Of a stretch of DNA of 64,000 bases, positions 35,096-42,609 are shown piece by piece (position 1 is the first letter of the stretch; each line of letters begins with the position of its first letter). The notes beneath the pieces were generated by a model that did not search any database, was not told the DNA's origin, and saw only the letters and a list, made by a program, of their open reading frames with translations. A program made the translations under genes and the position numbers. The stretch is from the NCBI GenBank assembly GCA_017460835.1, contig JAFUAD010000065.1:1-64000 (forward strand). Reading direction: 5' to 3'. The DNA is from Oscillospiraceae bacterium. GTDB lineage: Bacteria > Bacillota > Clostridia > Oscillospirales > Ruminococcaceae.

Positions 35096-35229
35096 GCTGC
35101 CGCAGTACCCCGCCCGCGCCCCGGGAGTAGAGGTGCCCTTCAGCGATGGGGTTTGGGGCGGAGCCCCATTTCCGATCCGCCGGAGGCACATTTATCCCCC
35201 GGGTGCGGGAGGGTACTGCGGCGGGCGAG
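35096..35229 (+). repeat. Large imperfect inverted repeat in the MATE 5' leader
   Basis: Arms starting GCCGCAGTACCC (from about 35098) and ending GGGTACTGCGGC (to about 35223) enclose further nested pairings (CCCGGG/CCCGGG, AGGTGCC/GGCACAT, GCGAT/ATCCGC). The apex is GGGGCGGAGCCCC at 35155-35167. The whole segment can fold into one long stem. The apex with its flanks GGGGTTT and ATT is identical to the element at 62185-62215, making this one member of a dispersed family. It lies between the promoter and the start codon of the MATE gene. Confidence 0.7.
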
Positions 35230-35247
35230 GGAGAAGAGGGTGAAAAA

Positions 35248-36621
35248 ATGCCGCATTTACATGCAAAAGACATGACACAAGGGGACGAGGCACAGCTCAT
35301 TCTCCGGTTTACGCTTCCGCTGCTGGCGGGCAATCTGCTCCAGCAGCTATACAATATTGCAGACACGGTCATTGTCGGCAAGGCGATCGGGGACGACGCG
35401 CTGGCGGCAGTCGGCGCGACCGGCTCTGTGACCTTTCTGTTTTCGACGCTGTGTCTCGGCCTATCGACGGGCGCCGGGATTATGGTCTCGCAGTTTTTCG
35501 GGGCGGGCTTTCTGCCGCGGATGCGCTCTGCGATCTGGAATTCCGCGCTTGTGACGCTGCTGTTCGGCATTGTCATCACGTTTGCGGGCGTATCGCTTGC
35601 GTCGCCGGTGCAGCATCTTTTGCACACGCCGGAGAATCTGCTGCCGATGTCGGTATCCTACATGCGGATCGCCTGCGGCGGCACGCTGGCGGTCGCGGCA
35701 TACAACTGGATCAACGCGGTCATGCGGGCGCTCGGCGATTCCAAAACGCCGCTGCTGTTCCTCGGCATTGCAAGCGCGCTGAATGTTGCGCTCGATCTGT
35801 TCTTTGTCATGGTGCTGCACACGGGTGTTGCGGGTGCCGCGCTTGCAACGGTGCTTTCGCAGCTTCTCTCGGCGGTCGGGTGCATCCTGTACGCCTTTCT
35901 GCGGATGCCGGAGCTCCGCCTGCACCGCGAAGATCGCCGCCGCGACGGAGCCATGATGCGCCTCTGCATCCGCACCGGCCTGCCGATCGCCGCACAGAGC
36001 AGCATGATCTCGATTTCGATGGTCGCGCTGCAATGGGTCACAAACGGCTTCGGCGAGACGGTCATGACCGCATACACCGCCTCCATGCGCGTCGAGCAGT
36101 TTATTCAGCAGCCGTTTGCATCGCTCGGCGCGGCGCTCTCGACCTTTACCGGGCAGAATATCGGCGCGGCAAAGACGGACCGTGCCCGCCGCGGACTGTA
36201 TGCCGGGCTGAAAATCTCGTCGCTGATCGCGCTGTTTATGGCGGCGGCCTTCTGGCTGTTCGGCGATGTGATCATCCGCTGCTTTATTTCCGGCCCCGAG
36301 TCCATTTCGCTGGGCTATTTCGCGCTGCGGACGACCTCGCTGTTCTATATTTTCCTCGGGTTCATTTATGTGACCCGCGGCTTCCTGAACGGCGCCGGGG
36401 ACACCGCATATGCGATGATGAACGGCATTGCGGAGGTCGTGTGCCGGGTCGGCGGCGCGCTCTGCATGACGCGGCTGCTCGGCATGGACTGCCATGCGAT
36501 CTGGTACACGACCGGGCTGACATGGCTCGTGACGGGCTCGGTCGGGCTGCTGCGCTATCACGGCGGCGCATGGACCGGCAAGGCGATCGGGACAAAGGAG
36601 AAAGCGAGGGCTTCAGCATGA
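35248..36621 (+). CDS. MATE-family multidrug/Na+ efflux transporter
   Basis: This 457-residue protein has about 12 hydrophobic helices and MATE signatures: DMTQGDEAQLILRFTLPLLAGNLLQQLYNIADTVIVG at the N-terminus (split here only by length), NAVMRALGDSKTP in the middle, and TRGFLNGAGDTAYAMM in the second half. It should export cationic compounds using an H+ or Na+ gradient. ATG 35248 is used; the longer in-frame extension runs into the inverted repeat and reads as low-complexity. GAGAAGAGGG precedes the ATG. Its stop overlaps the next gene as ATGA. Confidence 0.9.
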   Translation: MPHLHAKDMTQGDEAQLILRFTLPLLAGNLLQQLYNIADTVIVGKAIGDDALAAVGATGSVTFLFSTLCLGLSTGAGIMVSQFFGAGFLPRMRSAIWNSALVTLLFGIVITFAGVSLASPVQHLLHTPENLLPMSVSYMRIACGGTLAVAAYNWINAVMRALGDSKTPLLFLGIASALNVALDLFFVMVLHTGVAGAALATVLSQLLSAVGCILYAFLRMPELRLHREDRRRDGAMMRLCIRTGLPIAAQSSMISISMVALQWVTNGFGETVMTAYTASMRVEQFIQQPFASLGAALSTFTGQNIGAAKTDRARRGLYAGLKISSLIALFMAAAFWLFGDVIIRCFISGPESISLGYFALRTTSLFYIFLGFIYVTRGFLNGAGDTAYAMMNGIAEVVCRVGGALCMTRLLGMDCHAIWYTTGLTWLVTGSVGLLRYHGGAWTGKAIGTKEKARASA

Positions 36622-37301
36622 CGGAGACAGCAATCCGCGCGCAGCTTCAGGCATGCGCCGATGAAAAAAACGCGGCATTTGTCGCAAGGCTGATGCCGAA
36701 TCTTCCGCCGGAGCGGATTCTCGGCTGCCGGACGCCGGCGCTGCGTGCGCTTGCGAAATCGCTGGATTTGGAGAGCGCGGAGGTCAAAGCGTTTCTCTCT
36801 GCGCTGCCGCACGCGCTCTTTGACGAGAACCAGCTCCACGCCTTCCTGATCTCGCGCCTGCGGGATTTTGACGCCTGCGCGGAGGCGGTGCGGCGCTTTC
36901 TGCCCTATGTGAACAACTGGGCGACCTGCGATCAGCTCAGCCCGGCGGTATTCCGGAGGCAGGCGGAGCGTCTGCTGCCCGATCTCAAAAGCTGGCTGCG
37001 CTCCGATGCGGAATACACCGTCCGGTTCGCGATCGGGATGCTGATGCAGCATTTTCTCGATGCGCGCTTTCTGCCGGAATATCCGGCGGCGGTCTGCGCA
37101 ATCCGCAGAGAGGAGTATTATATCCGCATGGAGCAGGCGTGGTATTTTGCGACGGCGCTTGCAAAGCAGCCCGCGGACATTCTGCCGTATTTCACGGAGC
37201 ACCGCCTGCCCGAATGGGTGCATAAAAAGGCGGTTCAGAAGGCGATCGAGAGCCGCCGGATTCCCGATGACACAAAGGAATACCTCCGGACACTGCGATG
37301 A
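36618..37301 (+). CDS. DNA alkylation repair protein (AlkD-like HEAT repeat)
   Basis: This 227-residue protein is almost entirely alpha-helical with repeated helix pairs. It contains WATCDQLSPAVFRR and the RFAIGMLMQHFLD and AWYFATALAKQP blocks of the DNA_alkylation_repair (AlkD-like) family. AlkD excises bulky or cationic alkylated purines. The short form seen here is common in Firmicutes, and catalytic function in these is often untested. ATG 36618 overlaps the MATE stop (ATGA), so the two genes are translated from one message. Confidence 0.85.
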   Translation: MTETAIRAQLQACADEKNAAFVARLMPNLPPERILGCRTPALRALAKSLDLESAEVKAFLSALPHALFDENQLHAFLISRLRDFDACAEAVRRFLPYVNNWATCDQLSPAVFRRQAERLLPDLKSWLRSDAEYTVRFAIGMLMQHFLDARFLPEYPAAVCAIRREEYYIRMEQAWYFATALAKQPADILPYFTEHRLPEWVHKKAVQKAIESRRIPDDTKEYLRTLR

Positions 37302-37321
37302 TGCAGCGTCCGGAGGTATTT
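37284..37321 (+). terminator. Terminator overlapping the end of the alkylation repair gene
   Basis: An 18-bp stem with one mismatch, AATACCTCCGGACACTGC / GCAGCGTCCGGAGGTATT, has a GATGAT loop. The left arm lies inside the last codons. TTTGTG follows. Confidence 0.75.
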
Positions 37322-37384
37322 TGTGATATGTTCTAATAAGGCTGTGCTGATTTTGTGCATCTATACAATCTTTACAAAAAGAAC

Positions 37385-37412
37385 TTGTTTTTTTTTTTTT
37401 TTGTAGTATAAT
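37385..37412 (+). promoter_or_regulatory. Promoter with a T15 homopolymer in its spacer
   Basis: TTGTTT (37385-37390) and TATAAT (37407-37412) are 16 nt apart. The T-run 37388-37402 begins within the -35 and fills most of the spacer. Gain or loss of T residues would change the spacer length directly. The lipoprotein gene starts 47 nt downstream. Confidence 0.65.
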
Positions 37413-37459
37413 TTCAACATTCACAACAAGGCTTGCGGAAAGCCGGAACGGAGGAAAAT

Positions 37460-38347
37460 ATGAAGCATTTGAGAAAGATTACGATTCTATGCACAGCATG
37501 CCTGACACTTTGCTGTACTGCCCTGCTGGCAGGATGCACCTCAAAGGAGGCGCAGGAGGTTCAGAAACAGATTGATGCACTGCCGGATTCCTATTCCGAT
37601 TCTGTTGACGACAGTCTCGCAGAGGTTCACGCTGCTTATGACAAGCTCTCAGCCGATGACAAAAAGGACGTGAAAACGTCGAAAATGGATCAGCTGGATT
37701 CGGAACAGCAGGCTGCGCGCGAGGCAGAGGAAGCATTGAAGCAGTCGGCTGAGGAGGTCAATCAGAAAATCAAAGAGCTCAAGATTGATTCCCAAACACT
37801 CCAGACCTTTTCTGATTCTACCAAAAAGATTGATGAGATCACAAAGCTGCTGAAGGATTTGCCGGAGGAGGCACATCAGTATGTTGATTATGAAACGCTT
37901 TCGGAGAAGATGGGAGCCGAAGATAGCTTTGAATTCAGCGAGGTCTATAACAGGCAGAAGAGCCGCCTGGAGACCGCTAATGATGAATATCTGGCAGGCC
38001 TGAGAGATATGGGCAAATTCGTGAAGGTGACAATATACAGCAGTGATGAGATCACCGCCTTTCTAAACTCTGCGCGGAAGCACTTTTCCAATGCAGCAAG
38101 TGAGTTATCAAATATCAATGTGTTCGATGTGTCCTCTTACCGCTCAAAAATGCAGAAGGTGCGGGATAATGCCAATACCGGCGGATCCGTGATCGAAATC
38201 AGTCAGCGGGTAAGCTCGGTCGGCGATCTGACCGACGATATAACAGCTGCACACAAAAACTGTACCGACTACGGCGAAAAGGTTAAGGATGCGCTGGAAG
38301 AACAGGCGGCTGCACTGGAAAGACTTATGGCAGTAATCCCTTCATAA
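37460..38347 (+). CDS. Coiled-coil lipoprotein of unknown function
   Basis: This 295-residue protein has a lipoprotein signal with a cysteine-rich hydrophobic core ending LLAGCTSK. The remainder is charged and almost wholly alpha-helical, with heptad-like stretches (EEALKQSAEEVNQKIKEL; ALEEQAAALERLM). No catalytic motif or known domain is recognised. Helical lipoproteins of this type may act as extracytoplasmic spacers or bind partners in the wall. GGAGGAAAAT precedes ATG 37460. Base composition is lower in GC than the surrounding genes, and expression is driven from the promoter with the T15 spacer, so phase-variable expression is possible. Confidence 0.6.
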   Translation: MKHLRKITILCTACLTLCCTALLAGCTSKEAQEVQKQIDALPDSYSDSVDDSLAEVHAAYDKLSADDKKDVKTSKMDQLDSEQQAAREAEEALKQSAEEVNQKIKELKIDSQTLQTFSDSTKKIDEITKLLKDLPEEAHQYVDYETLSEKMGAEDSFEFSEVYNRQKSRLETANDEYLAGLRDMGKFVKVTIYSSDEITAFLNSARKHFSNAASELSNINVFDVSSYRSKMQKVRDNANTGGSVIEISQRVSSVGDLTDDITAAHKNCTDYGEKVKDALEEQAAALERLMAVIPS

Positions 38348-38364
38348 TAAGCAGAAACAGAAAT

Positions 38365-38402
38365 CATCCTCCCCGCAAATCGACGGGGAGGATGTTGCTT
38401 TT
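38365..38402. terminator. Terminator between the coiled-coil lipoprotein and valS
   Basis: Arms CATCCTCCCCG (38365-38375) and CGGGGAGGATG (38384-38394) pair perfectly; TTGCTTTTA follows on the plus strand. On the minus strand the stem lies 7 nt past the valS stop, so it may serve both. Confidence 0.8.
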
Positions 38403-41016
38403 ATTTCCAGCTCTCGATGGATTCGAGCACCTTCGCGAGCTTTTCCTTTGCCTTTGCGAGCTTTTCGCGCTCATTCTGAATGAGCTGCGCCGGCGCCTTT
38501 TCGCAGAAGCCCGGATTGTTCAGCTTGTTCTGAATGATCTCGATGTCCTTGCGCGCCTTTACTTCTTCCTTTGCAAGGCGGGCAAGCTCCTTGTCCTTGT
38601 CCACGAGCTGTTCCATCGGGATAAAGATTCTGGCGCAGTCCGTGACGGCGGTCAGCGCGTTCTTGAATCTGTAATCCTGACCGAATTCCAGCTCGGAGGC
38701 ACCGACCATATTCTCGAAGAAGATGCTGTTTGCAGAGAACACATCGACATCCAGCGTCTCGAAATAGAGCTTTGCCTTCACGGAATTCGGCACATTGAGC
38801 TCCATGCGGCTCATGCGCACCGCCTTGATCGCGGCGATGACCTTTTCAAAGTCCGCAGCGGTCTTGCCGAAGTCGAGCTCCTCCTGATAGGTCGGGAATG
38901 TCTCGAGGATGATCATGCTCTCCTTGTCGGTCAATACCTGCCAGATCTCCTCAGTGATGAACGGCATAAACGGATGCAGCAGCTTGAGCATGCCGCGGAG
39001 CACCCAGACGAGCACCTGCTCGGCGTCCGCCTTGGACTGTCCGCCCGCGCGCATTCTCGGCTTCGTCAGCTCGATGTACCAGTCGCAGTACACATCCCAG
39101 ATGAAATCATAGAGCTTTGTGCTCGCGACGCCGAGCTCGAAGCGGTCGAGGTTGTCGTTGACATCCTTTGCGAGCTGATTGAACTTCGAGATGACCCACT
39201 TGTCCTCCATGCGGAGATTCTCCGGCAGACCGGTGAATCTGAAGTCATCCGGCAGATTCATCATGACATAGCGGGAGGCGTTCCAGAGCTTGTTTGCGAA
39301 GTTCCGCGCCGCCTTGACCTTGTCATCGGTGAAGCGCATGTCGTTTCCGGGGGAATTGCCCGTTGCGAGCATAAAGCGCAGCGCATCGGCGCCGTAGTTG
39401 TCGATGATTTCGAGCGGGTCGATGCCGTTGCCGAGCGATTTGGACATCTTTCTGCCCTGTGCATCGCGCACGAGGCCGTGAATCAGCACATGCTTGAACG
39501 GCACCTCGTCCATATTTTCCATTGCCGCAACGATCATTCTGGAGACCCAGAAGGTGATGATATCATAGCCCGTGACGAGCGTGTCGGTCGGGTAGAAATA
39601 TTGCAGATCATCGGTCTTTTCCGGCCAGCCGAGCGTCGAGAACGGCCAGAGTGCCGAGGAGAACCAGGTATCCAGCGAATCCGGATCCTGCCGCATCGGC
39701 TTGCCGCACTTGGGGCAGACTGCGTGATCCTCTTTTGTCACGGTCAGCTCGCCGCAGTCGTCGCAGTAGAATGCCGGAATCTGATGACCCCACCAGAGCT
39801 GGCGGGAGATGCACCAGTCGCGGATATCCTCCATCCAGTTGAAATAGAGCTTGTCAAAGCGCTCCGGAACGAATTTGATTCTGCCGTCGCGCACCGCCTC
39901 GATCGCCGGCTTTGCGAGCTCGTCCATCTTCACAAACCACTGGAGCGAAACTCTCGGCTCGACGGTCGTGCCGCAGCGGTAGCAGGTGCCGACATTGTGG
40001 ACATGCGGCTCGGTCTTGACCAGATAGCCGCCCGCCTTGAGGTCTTCGAGGATGGCCTTTCTCGCCTCGTAGCGGTCCATTCCGGCATACTTCGGATAAT
40101 CGTCGGTGATCTTCGCGTCGTCTGTCATGACATTGAGCACCGGCAGATTGTGGCGCTGACCGACCATGAAGTCGTTGGGGTCATGTGCCGGCGTGATCTT
40201 CACGACGCCGGTACCGAAATCCATATCGACATAGCTGTCCGCGACGATCGGGATTTCCCGCCCGACGAGCGGCAGAATGACGGTCTTGCCGATGACATTC
40301 TGATAGCGCGGGTCCTTCGGGTTGACCGCGATCGCGGTATCGCCGAGCAGCGTCTCCGGACGGGTCGTTGCGAGGAACATATACCCGGAGCCGTCCGCGA
40401 ACGGATAGCGCAGATGCCAGAAGCTGCCCTCCTGCTCCTCATAGGTCACCTCGGCATTGGAGATCGAGGTCAGGCAGTGCGGGCACCAGTTGATGATGCG
40501 CTCGCCGCGGTAAATGTACCCTTTTTCGTAGTAATTGATGAACACTTCCTTGACGGCGGCGGAGCAGCCCTCGTCCATTGTGAAGCGCTCGCGCTCCCAG
40601 TCGCAGGAGGAGCCGAGCTTCATGAGCTGCTGGTCGATCCTGCCGGCATACTGTTCCTTCCATTTCCACGCGCGCTCCATGAAGCCGTCTCTGCCGACGT
40701 CATCCTTTGTGAGCCCCTCCTTGCGCATCGCCTCGACGATCTTCGCCTCGGTCGCGATGGCGGCGTGGTCGGTGCCCGGCAGCCAGAGCGTCGAGTAGCC
40801 GCTCATGCGCTTCCAGCGGATGAGGATATCCTGCAGGGTCTCATCCAGCGCGTGACCCATGTGAAGCTGGCCTGTCACATTGGGCGGCGGAATGACGATC
40901 GTGTAGGGGATCTTCGTCGCGTCTGTCTCCGCATGGAAGCAGCGCTGCCGCATCCATTCGTGATAGATCCGGTCCTCAAAGCTGCTCGGGTCGTAGTTTT
41001 TTGCGAGTTCCTTCAA
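38401..41016 (-). CDS. valS: Valyl-tRNA synthetase
   Basis: This 871-residue class I synthetase has the HIGH-type motif HMGH at 52-55, the editing (CP1) domain, a zinc-ribbon segment (YCDDCGEL..CPKCGKP), WFSSALWPFSTLGWP, and KMSKS at 523-527. It ends in an anticodon-binding domain and the typical C-terminal coiled coil (LARLAKEEVKARKDIEIIQNKL). It charges tRNA-Val. Expression is controlled by a T-box leader immediately upstream on the same strand. It is a monocistronic unit between two terminators. Confidence 0.97.
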   Translation of the reverse strand: MKELAKNYDPSSFEDRIYHEWMRQRCFHAETDATKIPYTIVIPPPNVTGQLHMGHALDETLQDILIRWKRMSGYSTLWLPGTDHAAIATEAKIVEAMRKEGLTKDDVGRDGFMERAWKWKEQYAGRIDQQLMKLGSSCDWERERFTMDEGCSAAVKEVFINYYEKGYIYRGERIINWCPHCLTSISNAEVTYEEQEGSFWHLRYPFADGSGYMFLATTRPETLLGDTAIAVNPKDPRYQNVIGKTVILPLVGREIPIVADSYVDMDFGTGVVKITPAHDPNDFMVGQRHNLPVLNVMTDDAKITDDYPKYAGMDRYEARKAILEDLKAGGYLVKTEPHVHNVGTCYRCGTTVEPRVSLQWFVKMDELAKPAIEAVRDGRIKFVPERFDKLYFNWMEDIRDWCISRQLWWGHQIPAFYCDDCGELTVTKEDHAVCPKCGKPMRQDPDSLDTWFSSALWPFSTLGWPEKTDDLQYFYPTDTLVTGYDIITFWVSRMIVAAMENMDEVPFKHVLIHGLVRDAQGRKMSKSLGNGIDPLEIIDNYGADALRFMLATGNSPGNDMRFTDDKVKAARNFANKLWNASRYVMMNLPDDFRFTGLPENLRMEDKWVISKFNQLAKDVNDNLDRFELGVASTKLYDFIWDVYCDWYIELTKPRMRAGGQSKADAEQVLVWVLRGMLKLLHPFMPFITEEIWQVLTDKESMIILETFPTYQEELDFGKTAADFEKVIAAIKAVRMSRMELNVPNSVKAKLYFETLDVDVFSANSIFFENMVGASELEFGQDYRFKNALTAVTDCARIFIPMEQLVDKDKELARLAKEEVKARKDIEIIQNKLNNPGFCEKAPAQLIQNEREKLAKAKEKLAKVLESIESWK

Positions 41017-41059
41017 GTCAATCAGCTCCTTTTTCCGTTTTCCGGTTTCGGTGCGCAGG

Positions 41060-41362
41060 GAATCAAAAAACGCCCTGCACGCAAGTTTCTGCGTTCAGGG
41101 CGAATAGCTTTGTCATATCCGCGGTACCACCTGAATTCAGCGGCTCTGCACAGAGCAAGGCCTGCTGCACTCTTTTTGCTGCGCAGTTACGGCGGCAGCA
41201 TCCGTCAGACGGTTCTCCCGCGATAACATGCAGGCTTTCCCGTCCGCTGCTCGGAACGCGACCTTCATCCCGGAGACGCAGGTACTTGCACCGACCGTAC
41301 CCTCTCTGCTGCGCCCGCCCGCGACTACTCCTCGTTCGTCATGGCATTTTTTACACATATAT
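41060..41362 (-). ncRNA. T-box leader controlling valS
   Basis: On the minus strand the leader contains the T-box AGGTGGTACCGCGG (within 41133-41119) and a terminator stem CGCCCTG/CAGGGCG (41102-41071) followed by TTTTTT (41070-41065). Upstream, Stem I elements are recognisable (GAGGAGTAGT, AGAGAGGGTACGG, GGTGCAAGTACC). A GTC triplet at 41262-41260, in GAAGGTCGCG, is a plausible valine specifier codon. Uncharged tRNA-Val would pair with the specifier and with the T-box, favouring antitermination and valS expression. The specifier call is tentative. Confidence 0.9.
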
Positions 41363-41368
41363 ATTGCT

Positions 41369-41397
41369 ATTATAACAGGCTTTTGCCTCCGCGTCAA
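41369..41397 (-). promoter_or_regulatory. Promoter of the valS T-box transcript
   Basis: On the minus strand TTGACG (41397-41392) and TATAAT (41374-41369) are 17 nt apart, just upstream of the T-box leader. Confidence 0.85.
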
Positions 41398-41408
41398 GCG
41401 GTTTGCGG

Positions 41409-41638
41409 TTTTTCGGCATTTTGCACAAGCAGCGGCGCCGTTTTTCTCCTTCTGCGCCCCGTCTCCGGCATCGGCACACCGGGGGCGGAGTGCCCGGTTT
41501 TTTCCGTCGGGGCGCCCGCGAAGCATCCGCATCACGCCCCTTTTCCGGCGGATTCGATCAAACAGACGCCGCTGCGCAGCGGGGCGGAAATCCGCATCCG
41601 GAACGGGATTCTCTGCATTTTTCGGCATTTTGCACAAG
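41409..41638 (+). repeat. 21-bp direct repeat in the valS/41735 intergenic region
   Basis: The 21-bp sequence TTTTTCGGCATTTTGCACAA(G) occurs at 41409-41429 and again at 41618-41638. The 190 bp between copies is GC-rich, with no gene, ribosome-binding site or terminator that I can support. It is the rest of the non-coding stretch between the two divergent promoters. Confidence 0.6.
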
Positions 41639-41658
41639 GCCGACCGGCGCCGGAGCGG

Positions 41659-41688
41659 TTGACAAAAACCCCTCTGTTGTGATAATAT
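41659..41688 (+). promoter_or_regulatory. Predicted promoter of the 41735-44901 genes
   Basis: TTGACA (41659-41664) is followed after 18 nt by TAATAT (41683-41688), 46 nt before the start codon of the small membrane protein. Confidence 0.75.
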
Positions 41689-41734
41689 ATATGTATATCA
41701 TCTTAAGGTATCAGGAAAAGGAGACTGTAAACGC

Positions 41735-41920
41735 ATGAATCAACTGATGCTGCCGGCGCTTGCGGCGCTGCCGCTCGGCGATGACACGCCGATATTGCTT
41801 TACATCCTGCTCGCCGCCGGCGCGATCGTGCTGCTGATCGGCTCGACCGCACTCGCAAAGCTCGCGGAAAAGGATAAAAAGAAAAAGCGCAAGGCCAAGA
41901 ACCGGAAGAAGCAGAGCTGA
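41735..41920 (+). CDS. 61-residue single-pass membrane protein resembling a bare sorting signal
   Basis: This 61-residue protein reads LPALAALPLGDDTPILLYILLAA, followed by a hydrophobic helix and a strongly basic tail (EKDKKKKRKAKNRKKQS). The segment GDDTPILLYILLAAGA closely resembles the part after LPxTG in sortase substrates (LPxTGDdsPilly...), but no LPxTG is present and there is no preceding mature domain. AAAAGGAGA lies 9 nt upstream of the ATG, and the gene is 1 nt from the deacetylase gene, so it is likely real and co-transcribed. Its role is unknown; a membrane tether or small regulator is possible. Confidence 0.7.
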   Translation: MNQLMLPALAALPLGDDTPILLYILLAAGAIVLLIGSTALAKLAEKDKKKKRKAKNRKKQS

Positions 41921-41921
41921 T

Positions 41922-42569
41922 ATGGAAGCGCAGAGCATTGTCGCGCTGACCTTTGACGACGGGCCGAACCCTGAGATCACGCTGCCGCTGCTCGAAATCT
42001 GCGCGGAATACGAAATTCCCGCCAGCTTCTTTGTGGTCGGCGAGCGCATCTCGCGGGAAACCGCCGGAACCGTAAAGAAGGCCTTTTTGCAGGGCTGCGA
42101 GATCTGCAATCACTCGTTTTCTCATCCGGATATGTCAAAGCTCTCCGGGGAGGAGATCGCGGAGCAGGTTCAGAAAACCTCGGAGCTCGTCAGGGAGATC
42201 ACCGGTTCCCTGCCGCGCTTTTTCCGCCCGCCGTATATCGCCGTCAGCGAGGAAATGTTCCGGCTGATTCACATGCCGTTTATCGCAGGCTTCGGCGCAG
42301 AGGACTATAACCCCGCCGTATCCGCAAAGGAGCGCGTCCGGCGGATTTTGTCACAGGTGCGCGACGGTGCCGTGATCCTGCTGCATGATGCAGCGGGAAA
42401 TACGCAGACCGTTGACGCCGTCAGAGAGCTGATCCCGGCACTGCTGGCAAGGGGCTATCGCTTTGTCACAGTTTCAGAGCTGTTTGCGGAGAAGGGCATT
42501 ACGCCGCAGACACATATCATTTACTCCTATGCGGAGCAAACCAGTATGTATGCCGAAAACACCGGCTGA
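41922..42569 (+). CDS. Polysaccharide deacetylase (CE4)
   Basis: This 215-residue protein has the CE4/NodB motifs in order: TFDDGPNP (catalytic Asp and metal Asp), HSFSHPDM (metal histidines), FRPPYIAVS, and ILLHDAAGN with the catalytic histidine. It removes N- or O-acetyl groups from peptidoglycan, chitin-like or xylan polymers. No signal peptide or membrane anchor is present, which is unusual for a wall-acting CE4; the tiny membrane protein encoded just upstream might serve as anchor, but this is speculation. It starts directly after the previous stop (TGATATG). Confidence 0.9.
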   Translation: MEAQSIVALTFDDGPNPEITLPLLEICAEYEIPASFFVVGERISRETAGTVKKAFLQGCEICNHSFSHPDMSKLSGEEIAEQVQKTSELVREITGSLPRFFRPPYIAVSEEMFRLIHMPFIAGFGAEDYNPAVSAKERVRRILSQVRDGAVILLHDAAGNTQTVDAVRELIPALLARGYRFVTVSELFAEKGITPQTHIIYSYAEQTSMYAENTG

Positions 42570-42609
42570 GGAGCAGATACCGCGCCGGCGAAAGACAAGG
42601 AGTGTTAAA

